A DNA stretch of 64,000 bases from Diphasiastrum complanatum (GCA_029204225.1 CM055107.1:27250572-27314571), one strand, 5' to 3'; shown: positions 48,061-62,130, numbered from the stretch's first letter. Made by a program: numbers and translations. The notes: generated by a model from the sequence alone, not told the origin.

Positions 48061-49220
48061 TCAAGCAATTCAAGTATATGATGTCTATCTCAATACTAGA
48101 AGTGGTTTATATGAGAATTGGAACAGTACAACCACATGAAAAATATTTGAAATTTGATTTGATTGACGAAACCAGCGACGACACAACCATACTCTCTATT
48201 AATGAAAATTATATTCACAAATATATAGACTTGAAATTTTTTTATTCTGTTTCAATTAGTGGCTAACAAAAATTCGAAGGGTGAAGGAGAAAACTCAAAT
48301 TACGTTTTCATTTTGTAACCATCTACAACGATTACAAAACTATTACAATTCATTACTTGTTTGGAATTTTTTTTTCCGAAATCAATTTTTTAAAGTTATA
48401 TGAAAATTGCGAAGATTTTCATAGAACTCTAAAAAATTTGCGAAGATTACAACAAAATCTTGAAAGAAGCAAGCTTACATTGCTAAAATAGTAGCTGTTA
48501 CAATGATTGGAATTGGACTACATTATTCAAGTCAAGACGTATTAATCGTTGTAGATATATTTGACGAGAAAGATAAAATTGGTGTAAGCATCTTTTCATT
48601 TGTACTAGAGTGTTATTTGATATTTTAACACATACACTTCATAACAAAAAATTGTCTATTTTTTTTTTTTTTTTCAAATAACCTTTTGGTCATCTCGTAG
48701 AGCTCATTGTAGAAAGATTGTTGACGCATTTCGTGAGACAAGAAAAACAATTTATTGCTTAAGAAATTTGGGCTTTTGGAAATGGCCAAATTCACCACAA
48801 TTGTGCATGTTAAACCAAACAATCATTTGTAACGTTCCAAAAAGATCAATCACTAAAAAATTGGAAAAAGTCTTCGAAACACATGTTAGTACAAAGGCAA
48901 TCGACAATGTAGTACTTTTTTTTCGTAGTTAATATCGTTTGTCTATGACACAAAGAACAAACAAATCTACAATTGGATTTTGGATTGAACATTTAGGTTG
49001 AAGGAACATTGGTGGTGACTGGAATCAATCAAAGTTTATATGAGATCGCCTGTTCGATATGCAAAATTTCAATTTTTGTAAACAAAAAAAGCACAACATC
49101 TTATTGCCTCTGTAAAAAAGAAACATCCGTTACAAAAGTTGAGAACTTACGAGCAAAGGTTGTCAAATGAGATGGGTCTTCAATTGAAGTCATTCTAAAG
49201 GATACATGGATACCAATGTA
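48061..49220 (+). pseudogene. RPA70-like single-strand DNA-binding protein remnant
   Basis: In pieces on the plus strand: an OB-fold-like segment (MRIGTVQPHEKYLKFDLIDE, ENYIHKYIDLKFFYSVSISG; 48061-48266), a second OB segment (IAKIVAVTMIGIGLHYSSQD, VDIFDEKDKIGVSI; about 48480-48595), a linker (48690-48935), and a C-terminal zinc-finger segment VEGTLVVTGINQSLYEIACS, ICK...YCLCK...VILKDTWIPM (about 48998-49220). Its cysteines (CxxC at 49051-49062, CxC at 49105-49113) fit the RPA1 C-terminal domain, with one spacing altered. Helentrons often carry an RPA-like gene, so this probably belonged to the same transposon. It lies between the inverted arms. Broken by stops and frameshifts; a host RPA pseudogene is the alternative. 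Confidence 0.65.
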
Positions 49221-49559
49221 AGGGAAAGCTCCTCAAGATCTTGCTTACAAGACAAAACAATGGAAAACACACTATGGAGAAACCACCCAACCAAGGAGAA
49301 GCAACCAGTCAATCTGTTTATGCATGTGTAGAGTATCAATAGCAAGTGAATCTATGTATAGGAGAGTTGGGATCTTGTATTTTTTTTATTCAATTCTGGA
49401 ATTAGAAATGTCATTTATACGTACTTAGAAGGAAATAGAAAAAGACTACGCTCAAAACTAATGCAAGTGAACGTGAAAGAAAAATTTAGCACGAATGCTA
49501 GCGTATAATCATTGATTTGGATAGATTGAAGTTAATAACAAAATAGAAGAGAAGATATC
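49221..49559 (+). other. Unassigned sequence after the RPA-like remnant
   Basis: Could be the decayed C-terminal tail of the RPA-like gene, or the edge of a Helitron. No motif recognised. Confidence 0.35.
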
Positions 49560-50100
49560 AATTAGTTTCAGTAGACTAGAAGATGGATCCATTCTGGTTG
49601 AACGAAATCGTTGGTAGAAACAACAATTGTCGGAATACTGTTGGCTGCGCGTTTGCTAGAGAGACGTCTTGGTAGAAACAAGACTGATAATTTGCAATAG
49701 ACATGTAGATTACTGAAATGTCTGCTCTGATACCATGTCGTAAATCATGGGGACAGGCATCGGAAGCTTGAGCGAAGGCGTGTAGGATCGGAAACGCAAC
49801 AGTTAACAGCAGAAATATTCAAGATGAATCACATACAAATTGTGCAATGAGCAATACAGTAGTGAGACAAAAATTACACTCTGATAAATATCAATAGTGA
49901 GTACAATATGGCTTGAAGTAATAACTTCAGCTTGCTGAGCATGATAACGCTGGCTACAGATAACTCTGATTGTAACACCCCCTTACTTAGTTTGATTCAG
50001 CTAGTAGTATATATTTACAAGTGTCAAGAGACAAATATCTTATAAGCCTTAAATGCCATTTACTCCAGTCTTTGTATATGTATAAAAAGTAGATAACCGC
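49560..50100 (-). pseudogene. Copia-I: LTR end, PBS and gag start
   Basis: Minus strand. LTR 3' portion 50100-49736 ending ATTTACGACA, PBS TGGTATCAGAGC at 49735-49724, then decayed gag start sequence resembling Copia-D (49580-49720). The LTR shares AACTTCAGCTTG/TGATAAC words with the Copia-D LTR. Cut at 50100 by the Copia-F right gag. Confidence 0.7.
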
Positions 50101-50410
50101 CACTTCAATACCTATAACAACATCCCACAACTCGTTGGTGATTAGCAAGGTCTTCATCTTAAATTTTCATAAATGATAATTGGATCCATTTAGCCTATCT
50201 TCGATAAGACTGGCTTTACTTTGAGAAACCATCTGGAACTTTAGTCTATCGACGTTGAGAGAGATATCATGCTGTGGAAATCAATTCTCTGATACCGAAA
50301 CAAATTGATTTGAACTAAAGAATAATTTGATATCGCGAAAGATATCAAGTATAAGAGCTTGTGCTCTGATATTGAGTATTAGGCCTTGAAGAATCAAAGC
50401 TCTGATACCA
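50101..50410 (-). pseudogene. Copia-F right: gag start, leader and PBS
   Basis: Inverted copy of 47250-47556. gag ATG at 50232 (MVSQSKASLIED) down to GIEV at 50101; PBS TGGTATCAGAGC at 50410-50399. The leader again contains the additional PBS-like words. Confidence 0.8.
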
Positions 50411-51089
50411 TGTTGGAAAGAGGTATGAAAAAAAATATAGGTTGAATAAAATCGAATAAAAATAACTCGAACGACGAGAAAGAAAATTTATTGTACGTCG
50501 CGGAATAAACTATCTTCCTCTTTCTCTATGCATGACTACGCCTATCAATTTCGAACAAAACAATAGTGATAGAAATCATGTTCGATCTTATAGTAACTAA
50601 CTTTGAAATCATTAGTACTATAGTGATTATGTAGCCAAACATTAAAGCATTGAATTACCAGACAAATAATCTATCACGAAGAAATACATACATTCTAAGA
50701 CAAACCTGAACGCAATTAAAACAATACTGATTCAGTATGAAAACGAAACAGATGTAAATGAGTACAATAAGTTGCGGATTGAAGCCGCTTACTCTAAGCT
50801 ATCTCTGAGCGACTATAATTAAGTCCGATTTAAGCGCAATGCTGATAAGCAGTGAGTGCAATAGCAATCTCTAATCAACTCTATAAAAGTGAGCTAGAAT
50901 GCTCAAGAGTGTCCAAGCTCGTAGGCTTGCGAGAGAGCTAACTATTCAATACTTGCTAATCTCTTCATTGCATTGTTCCAACTTAAAATGTAGGAATATG
51001 AACAACTATTTATACTAAGTAATTAGGTAGTCAAAAGCATCATCCAGTTGGTTGTGATGTGCTGGCATCCATCTAGTTAGGACTTCTTA
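50411..51089 (-). repeat. Copia-F right LTR
   Basis: Minus-strand LTR ending CTTTCCAACA at 50411. Counterpart of 46563-47249, with TA in place of TG at the presumed start (51089). About 93% identical by eye. Confidence 0.6.
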
Positions 51090-51419
51090 GAAATTACTTG
51101 CTGATGATTAATGCAAGTCGGCGGCTTTGGTCGTAAACAGTTTGTCTGTAGATTTGAACGTAAACTGTAACTGTGCAGAAATGAACCTAATGCGAAAATT
51201 GCAAAGGTCTTCGTTAAAGTCATTTCCTTAACATTTGAGGCATCTAGCATTTTGCGAAAAAGCCAAAATGGGAGAAAAACCCAAAAAGTGAAAGTCCCAA
51301 AAATGTCGACACTGTAAAATGTTTCCGAGTAGTTATGCAAACTCTGTAAAAACACGAAGAAATCTACAGGTTTTGATAAAAGTTGGACGAAGAATAAATT
51401 TTTGATTAGTCGATTAGTA

Positions 51420-54400
51420 GGAGAATAATCCAACAGAAACGTAAGACCAATCATATTGATGCAAGCTTTACAACAATTGTGTGATACACCATTATACATT
51501 TAAAGTAAAAATCAATAATGACTGGATAACACATTGTCACGAATACATAAAACATGACACAAAAGAATATGAAACTATACAAACAAACACTTATGAAGAT
51601 GATAGAAATGAACTCAATGATGAAGATTTGGAAATAGACACTGTCATCCACAATTTCACAACTGCCCAAGAACAAGTGGTGGATTATAAAAATTGTTACA
51701 AAGCAATTGCTCCATGCGAGGGTCAGAATTCCAAAATCAAGGCACTTTGACAACTTCTAAAAAAAAGAAAATTCCATTCTCGGTAAAGTCAACAACTTCT
51801 TCTTTGTGATGAAGTTTCAAAACTATGGAAGCCAACACGACCATAGAGTAATGTGGACTTCAAAAATCAAAATCATGAAATAGAGCAGTTTTTGACGAAT
51901 ACATATGTATAGACAACAACATGCTACAACATGATTGTAAAACAATACAAACCCATAAATACAAAAAAAAACATGCAATAAGAAAAACAAAACAAAATGC
52001 AGGTTTCACTTTCCAAATCCACCCATGACAAAAACAAAAATATTGCGGCCATTTGATGAAAATATAAATATAGAAAAAAAACACTTCTATGAGCATTTAT
52101 ATAATAATGTGTACATGAAAATTGAGAAAATAAATGGAGACATAGAAATAGATGCCGCTACATGGACAACATCCGTTGAACTCGAGTACATACAAGCATT
52201 ACGTACGATCATTCAAAAACCAACAATATTTTTAAAAAGACATCCAAAATATATATACACAAATCCTTTCATATTAGCTTCGTGTGGAATGCAAACATGG
52301 ACATACAATACATCCTAGATCCTTATGTGGCAGTAAGCTACTGCACATCACATGACAAAAGTTGACAATACCATGACAAAAGCCTTAAAAGATGTTATGT
52401 CAAAATCAATTTTAAACAATACCGATGTGCTAAATTGTCTAAGAACCATAGGAAATGCATTCCATAATGCACAACAAATGAGTGCACAATTAGCTGTTTT
52501 TATAATTTTATCACTTCCACTCAACAATACAACACGACCATTTCTGTTCATCAACACAAATCGGGAAAATGAACAAGCATTTGTCTTGATAAAAAGCACC
52601 AACTTCAAATGTTGGAACCTTCATCTATCGACATCATTTTGCAAATCAAAAATTTATTAGTACATGTCAAGAAAAATTAGCTACCACCAATTTTGCCTTG
52701 CTGAATATGTCGCACATTACATTGACAATGAAAAGCAAGTAAAAAAAAGAACAATTTCATAAATCATTCGATGTGTCAATTAAAACTTCCACAAGAATCC
52801 AGAAAACTATTATAGAGAGCATCTGCTTTTGCATCTGCCATTTGTAGAATCTGAACAAAATCTAAAAAGCAACATTCAATCATGACGCGATGCATATTTC
52901 CAAAACATACAAATCGTATTGCAAAACAAAGCAAAAATCAATTACGACTACCAAAAAAACAAAACATCGACATCGATTGGTACTCTTGATTGTACAAGGT
53001 TACAAGGCACTACCATAAACAAATAAATACAGAGATCACCATGCCAAAGACATTACTTATGGCTTACACAAGAAAAGTTCAGAAAAATTGGACACATTAT
53101 CAGCATTCTATTCACAATTACAACTAGTAGCTGCTGATGAAATTTCTCTCATTTGAAAGAGAATTTTGCAATTTACAGATCAAAGACTACAAGCAATCAA
53201 ACACATCGCTTTTCAACACTTTGGAGGATTGGATGTAATTACATGCGGTGATTTGTATCAAGCAGGACTAGTTTTAGACGAATGGGTATTTAAAGAAACC
53301 ACAAAATCATCAGAATCCTTTGGATCTTCATATTGGGCAAAATTGCCACGTTTTTATGCATTAGTCAAAACAATGAGACAACAAGATTATAATTTCATAT
53401 CCATACTTAACAGAATACAACAATCCGAACACACAAGTTTTAACATACATTTCTTAAACAAATTGTGTCATCACAAGCCTCCATTCGATCACACATTTCC
53501 ACAGCGATTTTATACAAAGAAAAGCACAACGATAATGCCTTGCAACAATCGTCTGAAACAAAATACATCTTACAAGCAATCGACTCATTCCATAATTTAT
53601 GTCAAAAGAACCTAGTAAAAATTCCTAGCGAATCCAAAAATACAGCTGGATTATCTACAATTATCAAAGTCAAACTGGCATGTTGATTGAGTTATGCGCT
53701 TCGAATCTAAATATCAAAGATGGATTGGTCAATGGTGCCGAAGGATACTTCAAAACGAAAACAACAATAATGGCCGAAGATATTACCTGGATACAATTCT
53801 CTGACACAAATATAGGGGCCAAAACAAGATACAAAAACAATCGTATTTACAACCAAGAAATCAACAAAACATGGACACCTATACGACGTCTTGTCAAAAA
53901 GATACAAATTGGAAACAATCATCTGAACATCATCAGTAGAAAACAATTTTCAATCCAATTGGCTGCAGCACGGACAATACATTGAGCACAAGGACAAACT
54001 GGCATTCAATAAAAAAAGGATCAAAGCACATGGTCTAACTTATACAACACTGTCAAGAATCAAGGAAACTGATAATTTGTACTTCCTACAACCATTGCAA
54101 GTAGAAAACTTCATCGTTGACAAAAGAGTGAAACAAGAAATGCAAAGACTACATAACATAGCTGCTTGGAAGCTCGTTGTTCTTGACACTAACCATTATG
54201 TAACCACACACATCATCATACACTCTTTGAACATGATATCCTTACAAAAATACCACGATGACCTAACATCGACCTACCATTTGATAAATTTCTATATACT
54301 TTGCTTACAAGAAACATGTCAAAAACACACAAGCAACTACTTCCCAGACATATTTCAAAGCTAGAATAACTTTTCGTTTGCTGAAATGCAGTATTTTACA

Positions 54401-54850
54401 AGCCGACACAATCACTTGACAATGCCACAACATTCAACACCAATGACATTGAAATAACACGTGAGATATTCAACAAGGGCACACGATTCCACATGCACAT
54501 AATAGCTATGTACAAGCATCCAAAAGCATACGTCAAATGACTGTTACAAATTCTCCACAATGTACTATAAACAATATCTACAAATGCTCCCACAATAATA
54601 ATAAGCGACTTGAACATAGATATTCTAAAACACAATTCGCCTGCACAATTACTTCATAATTTCATGGCCAACCATGGACTACAAATACTTTTTAAAGAAG
54701 CAACAACTCTATACAACTCCCAACTTGGCCACATATGGACAAATTGCAAATTGGTCTGATCACTCTCCAATATACTTCTACTATAAAATGACAAGCCACC
54801 AAGCAACATTCGTTCATCATGAACGAAGCACGTATATTTGAAGCCCATGT
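51420..54850 (+). pseudogene. Helentron-type Helitron Rep-helicase-EEP, right copy
   Basis: Plus strand, same order as the left copy: QALQQLCD; KAIAPCEGQNSKIKAL (51481-51750); HUH GSQHDHRVMW at about 51828-51857; TATWTT-like Rep block and MQTWTYN to 52318; the tyrosine motif is broken (2-bp loss near 52355). A deletion of about 300 bp at 52980 removes Walker A and a second at about 53077 removes part of the helicase. GDLYQAGLVLDEW, AKLPRFYALVKTMRQQDYNF (53166-53615); C-terminal helicase (LIELCASNLNIKDGLVNGAE, QLAAARTIH; 53680-53985); then EEP endonuclease: LCLQET (about 54300), SDLNIDILKHNSPAQ (about 54600), LGHIWTNCKL and WSDHSPIYFYYK (about 54730-54785). EEP metal and catalytic positions E, D/N and the SDH triad are still readable. 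Unable to make a full protein. Confidence 0.83.
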
Positions 54851-55512
54851 TGTAACTCTATCTTAATTATATGTTAAAAATTCAACTCCGTTTCACATTT
54901 ACTAATACTTACCATCATTTCATCTAATATAAAGCCAATATAGCATAATGATAATTAATATCCACTTTCATAAATCAAAACCAAAACTAAAATCCATTTC
55001 ATGAACTAATTAAAAAAAAAAAACCAACATCAAATATAATTAATCATGATCTATGTTCTGTAATAATCTTATAAATTTCTAGCTTTTAATCTATATTCAA
55101 AACTTACAACAAAGTAATATCCAATTTTCCACACTTTTCTAGCCCATATTCTTAGCTCTCATTTAATGTTTCAAATGCCTTATCATAAACTAAAACATTT
55201 ACAGTATTTCATATTCCAACATCACAACAACAAAAAATTAAAACATAAATCCATTTCATAAACTAGAAATTACAAAACCTCTCAATTATTTATGACATTA
55301 AAAACTCTATTAGAAACTTCCAACAAACCAATAACCTAAATTATTCCTCACAACAATCAATATCTACAAAAGCCTTATACAAACATTTAAATTTGAACAT
55401 TCATACTATTATCGCATGTCAACTCCAAAAAATGATTAAAATTCATACCAAAATAAATATTATTACCAAATCCCATTAACCAAAATAAAAACCCACTACA
55501 TTTAATTAGGAT
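54851..55512. other. Very AT-rich spacer, nothing recognised
   Basis: About 660 bp, roughly 75% A+T, without frames, repeats or LTR signals. It separates the Helentron from the Copia-G LTR. Confidence 0.6.
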
Positions 55513-56126
55513 TAGGTGTAGGATGTTGATAGGGTCAAATTTGGCATGGATGGCAAATTATCCATTTCCAATTGTAATGCCACTATTGAGTCAAAATAGA
55601 GTAGGAGGCCAAACTTGATCCAATTAGAGTGTAGACAAGTGTAATGCTTTTGTTTGATGAAGTTTAAGAGGTCCAATAGGATTTAGAGGTGGAATCATGA
55701 GTGGTCCATTAGAATTTGAGATATCTTGAAAATGGTCCAATAGAATTTAGAGGTGAATGGATCAATGGTCCAAGCTCATGGATATATTAGTATCATTGTA
55801 CTTCTCATTTAGATCTAATTGATTTTGAGATTAAGTGGATTTTATGAGTAGTTGATTTTCTAGCTTTCTCTCTCTACTCGAGAGCTCATAATGATTTTCT
55901 CTCTCTACCCAAGGAAAGCAGCTTGTTTTTACTTAGATTATTTTTGGAACACTTCCCACATGTGTGAGTGTGAGTTGGAAGTGATTGAATGCATGTAGTA
56001 GTGTGTTTTTGCCATAGAATCAAAGATAGATCTTGAATCTCAATCTAGTCTTGATCTTGGTGCATCTACACACCTTAGGAGATCACAAGTACATGTTGTG
56101 GACAGTCCACACGTGTGAAATCAACA
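55513..56126 (+). repeat. Copia-G 5' LTR, 5'-truncated
   Basis: Begins inside the LTR at TAGGTGTAGGATG, so the first roughly 150 bp are missing. It ends GTGTGAAATCAACA at 56126. It differs from the Copia-G 3' LTR at about eight positions over the 185 bp they share, which indicates an older insertion than Copia-3. Confidence 0.85.
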
Positions 56127-56138
56127 TGGTATCAGAGC
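56127..56138 (+). promoter_or_regulatory. Copia-G primer-binding site
   Basis: TGGTATCAGAGC, immediately after the LTR. Matches initiator-Met tRNA. A leader of about 745 bp follows up to the gag ATG at 56884. Confidence 0.92.
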
Positions 56139-56883
56139 CTACCTAAGGTTACCATGCATTTTGATCCATTTGAATGAAAACTATTCATCAATCTTGAGCT
56201 AGAAATTGTCAAGATCCATTTTCCTAGCTATCTTGTCCAATTTTGGATCAAAAGAGATCAATAGGGCAGAGATTGGGTCTGACCTGGTACTGTACGGAAT
56301 CAAGTGCTCAGACACGTGTGAAGAACATCCAATTTCAGTCTGGGAGTTCTCTTTCATGTTTGATCCAAAAATCTTGCTAGATAGCTTGTTTTGAAGCTAT
56401 TTTTGTCTAGTTTTTGATGCAATCAGTTTCATTCCATTTGGTTGAGCCAATCAAAAGTTATAAGATTTTGAAGAGGGTTAGGTAGGGCACCTAGACCTGG
56501 GTGGACACATTTGGTTTGGTCAAGAGATTGCTTGTTTGATCCAAAATCACAGTTGAATGCTCACCACTCTCATCTATATGTGATCTAGGCATTGTTTTGA
56601 GATCTTAGCAATTTTGTTTCATGCAATTTCATTGTATTTGAGTCAAATTTGGTTTCTTAGTGTATTTCACACGTGCTAAGAGTGTTTGATCCTAACTTTG
56701 CCCATACTCCATCATTTGATGTGAAGTAGATCTAGTTTTGGAGAGATTGAGATAGCTAGTGAGAATCATCTCACAGTTTGTTGCAAGATCTTGCATAGGA
56801 GATGGTAGCACACCATTATTGGATCCTATAGTGAGAGAGAAGCAACATTTCTTGTTAATCACTTTTATTTATCTCCACTTTAC

Positions 56884-59480
56884 ATGACTTCAATGAGTTC
56901 ATACTTGTTGCAACCAAGTGAGAGATTGTCTACTTCCAATCATTCAATATGGAAGTTGAGGATGGAGTCCATCTTGATGCTCCAGGATGTGACGGATGTT
57001 GTACTTGGGACTGAGGAGGAGCCTCAAGTCCTTCAAGAAGTATTAAAATACAAGAAGAGAGCTAGGCTGGCTCTCCACTACATTACGATGAATGTCTCTA
57101 AATGAGATATTGAGGGACATTGGTGAAAAGTAGTCAAAAGAGTGATGAGAGTGCATCTAATTATGTTTTGAGAGTCAAGGATATTCATAGGGAGCTTGCA
57201 TGTATTGGTGACTCAATCAATTAAAGTGAGCTAGTCCAAGTCATTCTCAATGGCTTGAGAGATGAATATGACAACCTTGTCCAATCCTATGCCATTAAGG
57301 AGGAGCTACCAAGTTTGGAGGCCCTTCAAAGTGTGCTTATTTCTGAAGAATCAAGACAAGAGTACAAACTCTTGAGGATGGACAAGCTATCACTCAATCA
57401 TGATGATGGCAAAGTTCTATTTGCCAAGCACAAAGAGAGGAGTAAGAAGCAACACCATCACTTCTCTAATGACAAAGCTAAAGACCAAGATGGAGAGGAG
57501 GAGGATACCTCTCATGCTTCTAATTCAAATCTCAAGAAGAAGAAGATCAAGTGCTTTTATTGTGGCAAGAAAGGCCATTATGCCACCAATTGCTTCAAGA
57601 AGAAGAATCAACTCAATCAAGCCAACATCACCAATGAGAAAGAAGACTATATTGCAAGTGCTGGATAAGGCTCTGTTATGGCATCAAGCTTCTCCTCTTC
57701 CACCTTCAACATGAATGACTCATGGTATATTGATAGTGGAGCATCTTCACATATGTGTGGCTCCAAGCACTTTTTTCATCTATTATGCCTTATGATGGAG
57801 TCAAGAAGACCATATACATTGCAACTAAGCATGAGTGCAATATTGAAGGAGTAGGGATTATTCCCTTGAAGCTTACATCTTCCAAAGATATCTTTCTCAA
57901 CAATGTTCTTTTTGTCCCAAAGCTTACAAAGAACATCTTAAGTGTTGGCCAACTTCTTGATAGTGGCTTTGATGTCAATTTCAATATTGACAATTGTGTG
58001 ATCAAGAAGGATGGTGAGATCCTTGCATGTGGATCAAGATTTGAAGGCATCTACAAATTGGATCCAAGTGAGAGTGTAAACTCTCTTGATGTTTCTTATA
58101 TGTCCAATATTTCAAAGGAGGATGATCACACAAGATGCACATATCTTCTCTCTTCAAGTATTATGGTGTATGATTACTCCTTATTATTCAAAGCACATGT
58201 TGAGAAGCAATTCTCATTGAAGATCAAAGCTTTGAGGAGTATTGGAGCTCTTGAAGGAATAGCACCATATGAAGTTTTATTCAAGATGAAGCCTAGGGTT
58301 GATGACCTTAGTGAACTTGGTAGTGCTTGCTTTGCACATATTCCCTTGGAAACAAGGAGGAAGGATGATCCAAGCTCATGGATCATGATTGGATACTCAT
58401 CCACCAAGGAGGCCTTTAGTGCCTTTACACTCTCTATTTCAAAAGTGATTGTGAATAGAGATGTCATATTGCATGAAGATTCAATCTTGGGAGTGGCCGA
58501 GATCAAGGCTTCTCAAAGAAGCATCACAAGTTATCTCTTTTGAAGGTATTCAAGTTATGATGGGACTGAGGTGTGAGGAGGAGTCTCTTCTTCATATGAT
58601 TTCAATAAGATCTTCAAGATGCATGGCCAAGTCTTTACGGCTCACCTTACATGGAAAAGAGGGGCATCTTTCATGTTGTATCTACTACAACACATTCATA
58701 TATGCTTCTCTTCCTTTGCTTAATATGCTATCTTGCTTCATTGGATTTTTTGGATCTCAAAGTTCAAGAAAAGCTATACTAGTTTTGTATGATGCTTATG
58801 GTATGGACATGTTTCTTGTCATTATTGACTTAGATATGTTTCCAATACTTTTTGAAAGCAAGATATTGTATTGTCAAAAGTATGCTCTTGGTTCTAGTAA
58901 GAACAAGAGCTTGTTACTCACTTTTTTAAAAATCATGTTTTCACATGTTTTGAGGCAAATTGTAAAACTCCTTTTGAGATTAAGTGAAGCATCCAAAGTG
59001 GACACTTACATCCTTGAGAGAGTAACTAGCCTAAAAAAGATCAAGATAGTCTTTGATATCAAGATTAGATCCATCATGGATATAGTTCATTGTATCTGGA
59101 CTAGTCAAGCTAGAAAGCATAATCCTGGTAATCATCATTGTTTCACATCTTATGATCTTGATCTCCATGATCCTTATGAGGCTTGGAAGCCTCAGATTTC
59201 TCTATTTATGGTGCATCCATCATGCAAGTGGAACTTTCAAAGCAAAGATCATCATCAAGCATGGAGGAAGCCCATGATCATAGTGGCATATTGGTGGAGC
59301 ACTCTTCAAAGGCATTGGCAAGAGATCTCTACCAAAGAGATCTTATCATGGATATGGTGAGGGTGCTGCTATGATGGATCCCTTGGCTGATCTTCACTTC
59401 TTATGCATACCAATGGATCCACTCAAAAATATTTACAATCTTCTCATGTGATCTAGTACATTTCCAAGCTATTTTTTGAG
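56884..59480 (+). pseudogene. Copia-G gag-pol with large deletions
   Basis: gag starts MTSMSSYLLQPSERLSTSNH. A 1-bp insertion at about 57102 and a deletion of about 105 bp follow. gag resumes near 57150-57668 with zinc knuckle CFYCGKKGHYATNC (about 57551-57592); protease DSGASSHMC near 57735, with a frameshift just after it. GAG-pre-integrase and most of the integrase core are deleted (about 58115-58140 and 58240), leaving MKPRVDDL, FAHIPLETRRKDDP and IMIGYSSTKEAF. Beyond 58545 a 299-codon frame (58461-59360) continues but shows no convincing RT or RNase H motif and no YVDD. At most a short FESKILYCQKYAL resembles RT FENHVFICQSRYA. The region is in the right place for RT-RNase H but highly diverged or replaced. 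Confidence 0.8.
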
Positions 59481-59486
59481 GAGGAG

Positions 59487-59829
59487 TGTGAAAAATTGGC
59501 AAAAATCTAGCTTGGTATTTTTATGAAAGAAGTTTGTAAGTGAATCTCACATGTGTGGAGGATGTTCCCACACGTGGAAAATTGTGAATTAAATTAAAAA
59601 TTCTAGATATAGGGGTCTTATGGATTTTGTATCAAGCATCTAGGTCTAGGATGTTGATAGGGTCAAATTGGGCATAGATGGCAAATTATCCATTTCCAAT
59701 TGTAATGCCACTATTGAGTCAAAATAGAGTAGGAGGCCAAACTTGAGCCAATCAGAGTGTAGACAAGTGTAATGCTTTTGTTCGATGAAGTTTAAGAGGT
59801 CCAATAGGATTTAGAGATGGAACCATGAG
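59487..59829 (+). repeat. Copia-G 3' LTR, truncated
   Basis: Starts TGTGAAAAATTGGC after the PPT TTTTTTGAGGAGGAG. Cut after GGAACCATGAG at 59829, where the nepenthesin-like pseudogene on the other strand begins. Carries CACATGTGTGG and CACACGTGG words near the start that are absent from the Copia-C LTR start. Confidence 0.85.
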
Positions 59830-60653
59830 CATGATCAAACTCTGGTTTCTCAAGAAGTTGAAGGCGGCAGACATCAACCAGCAGCCTTGAGTAAGAAACG
59901 CCTTCATGACAAGATTGCTAGTGTACCCACAACCTCGGGAAAAGAGAAGCCTTTGAAATTTAGAAAATATGAGCAATTTAAGTGCAACTATGGCAAGGGG
60001 CTCCGCTTGTTTTTGTCACAGTGATAGTATAAGTAGAAAAGCCCCCTTTTGAAAAAGTGTCGGCCTCATGTGCATCAAGATATTTGCAGTTGCCTCCATC
60101 ACATTCTCTTGATTGCGAGTCCAAACATTGAGGGCTACTGCACAAGAGTCCTTTGTAGGACGAAGAATCTTTAGGATTGGACATAGTCCCGAACTGCTTG
60201 TAGCACCTAGTGCAATGTTATCATTGCACCCATGTTAAATCAGTTTATGTACATACAATGGCGAGAAAGATTTCAGGTGGACTGCCAAGGCGCAGCTCCA
60301 TCAAGTACAATATAAATCCAGGGGTGTCATGAAATTTGATGAAGCGATAGTAAATTAGGGTGGTGCTTCATTATATTTGCAGAAATATGTTGAGCCCGCT
60401 GTTCGATTTGCTTCACTGCACAACAAATTCTCTCGATCTTCATTAAATTGTGTAAACATAATTAGTCTTGATGAATGAGCTCGACCATATAACCATCACT
60501 ATTATAGTTAAGATGCGTGCTATGTTGGGGATGCACATCATAGCAGGAATCTATTTTGCTTCTTTTGGAAGAAATTTTGATTGTTTGGATTTTGAGTGAA
60601 GAACTTTCTACATGTAGCTCAGGAGCGAAACAACTCATAACCAATGAAGTCAC
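59830..60653 (-). pseudogene. Nepenthesin-like aspartic protease (A1B) pseudogene, N-terminal half
   Basis: Minus strand. Pro-region MTSLVMSCFAPELHVESS ... GYMVELIHQD (60653-60462; the VELIHRD motif is typical of nepenthesin propeptides); KIERICCAVKQIERAGSTYF (about 60400-60440); YLMELRLGSPPEIFLAIV (about 60265-60320), followed where DTG(S/T) is expected by C-T-stop, so the catalytic Asp is lost; TDLTWVQ, two stops, HCTRCYKQ; SNPKDSSSYKGLLCSSPQCL and GGNCKYLDAHEADTFSKGGF (60184-59978). A weak GCGYTSN word (about 59930) may be the FGCGHNN site. Cut at 59829 by the Copia-G LTR; the C-lobe is absent. Related to the remnant at 37.8-38.6 kb, which shares GGNCKYL.AYEAD. Confidence 0.8.
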
Positions 60654-61799
<1,146 letters not shown>

Positions 61800-62130
61800 T
61801 CGAGATTCGTAAATACACTCAATATCCCACTTGAATGTCTTGAGGTGATCTTTTCATGTTAGCATAATGTTTGTCCATATCTTGGGCACATTGGATATCC
61901 TCATATGCTATCTGTATCATTTCTTGCATATAATGCAGGAAATCCACTACTTTCTGAAACTTGATCGACCGACTTTCAACTACAATGCGTGATCTAGGTA
62001 CATATCTATACATAAGCATCAATAGGCTATATTAAGTAGCCAAATGCTTATTATCTACCTCTCCAATGAGATAGTCATCAAAAAACCTATCCATGTAGCC
62101 AACAACTATAATTTAGACTATGAATTATGA
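61800..62130 (-). pseudogene. Ty3/gypsy integrase C-terminal fragment
   Basis: Minus strand. VVDFLHYMQEMIQIAYEDIQ, CAQDMDKHYANMKRSPQDIQ, VGY, then YLRIS after a stop. This matches the helical region just before the GDKVFL-type SH3/chromo part of gypsy integrases (typical pattern Q..Y.D..R....F..GD.V.L). A preceding stretch (VVGYMDRFFDDYLI) is less clear. One stop at the GY-stop junction, so non-functional. Confidence 0.6.
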
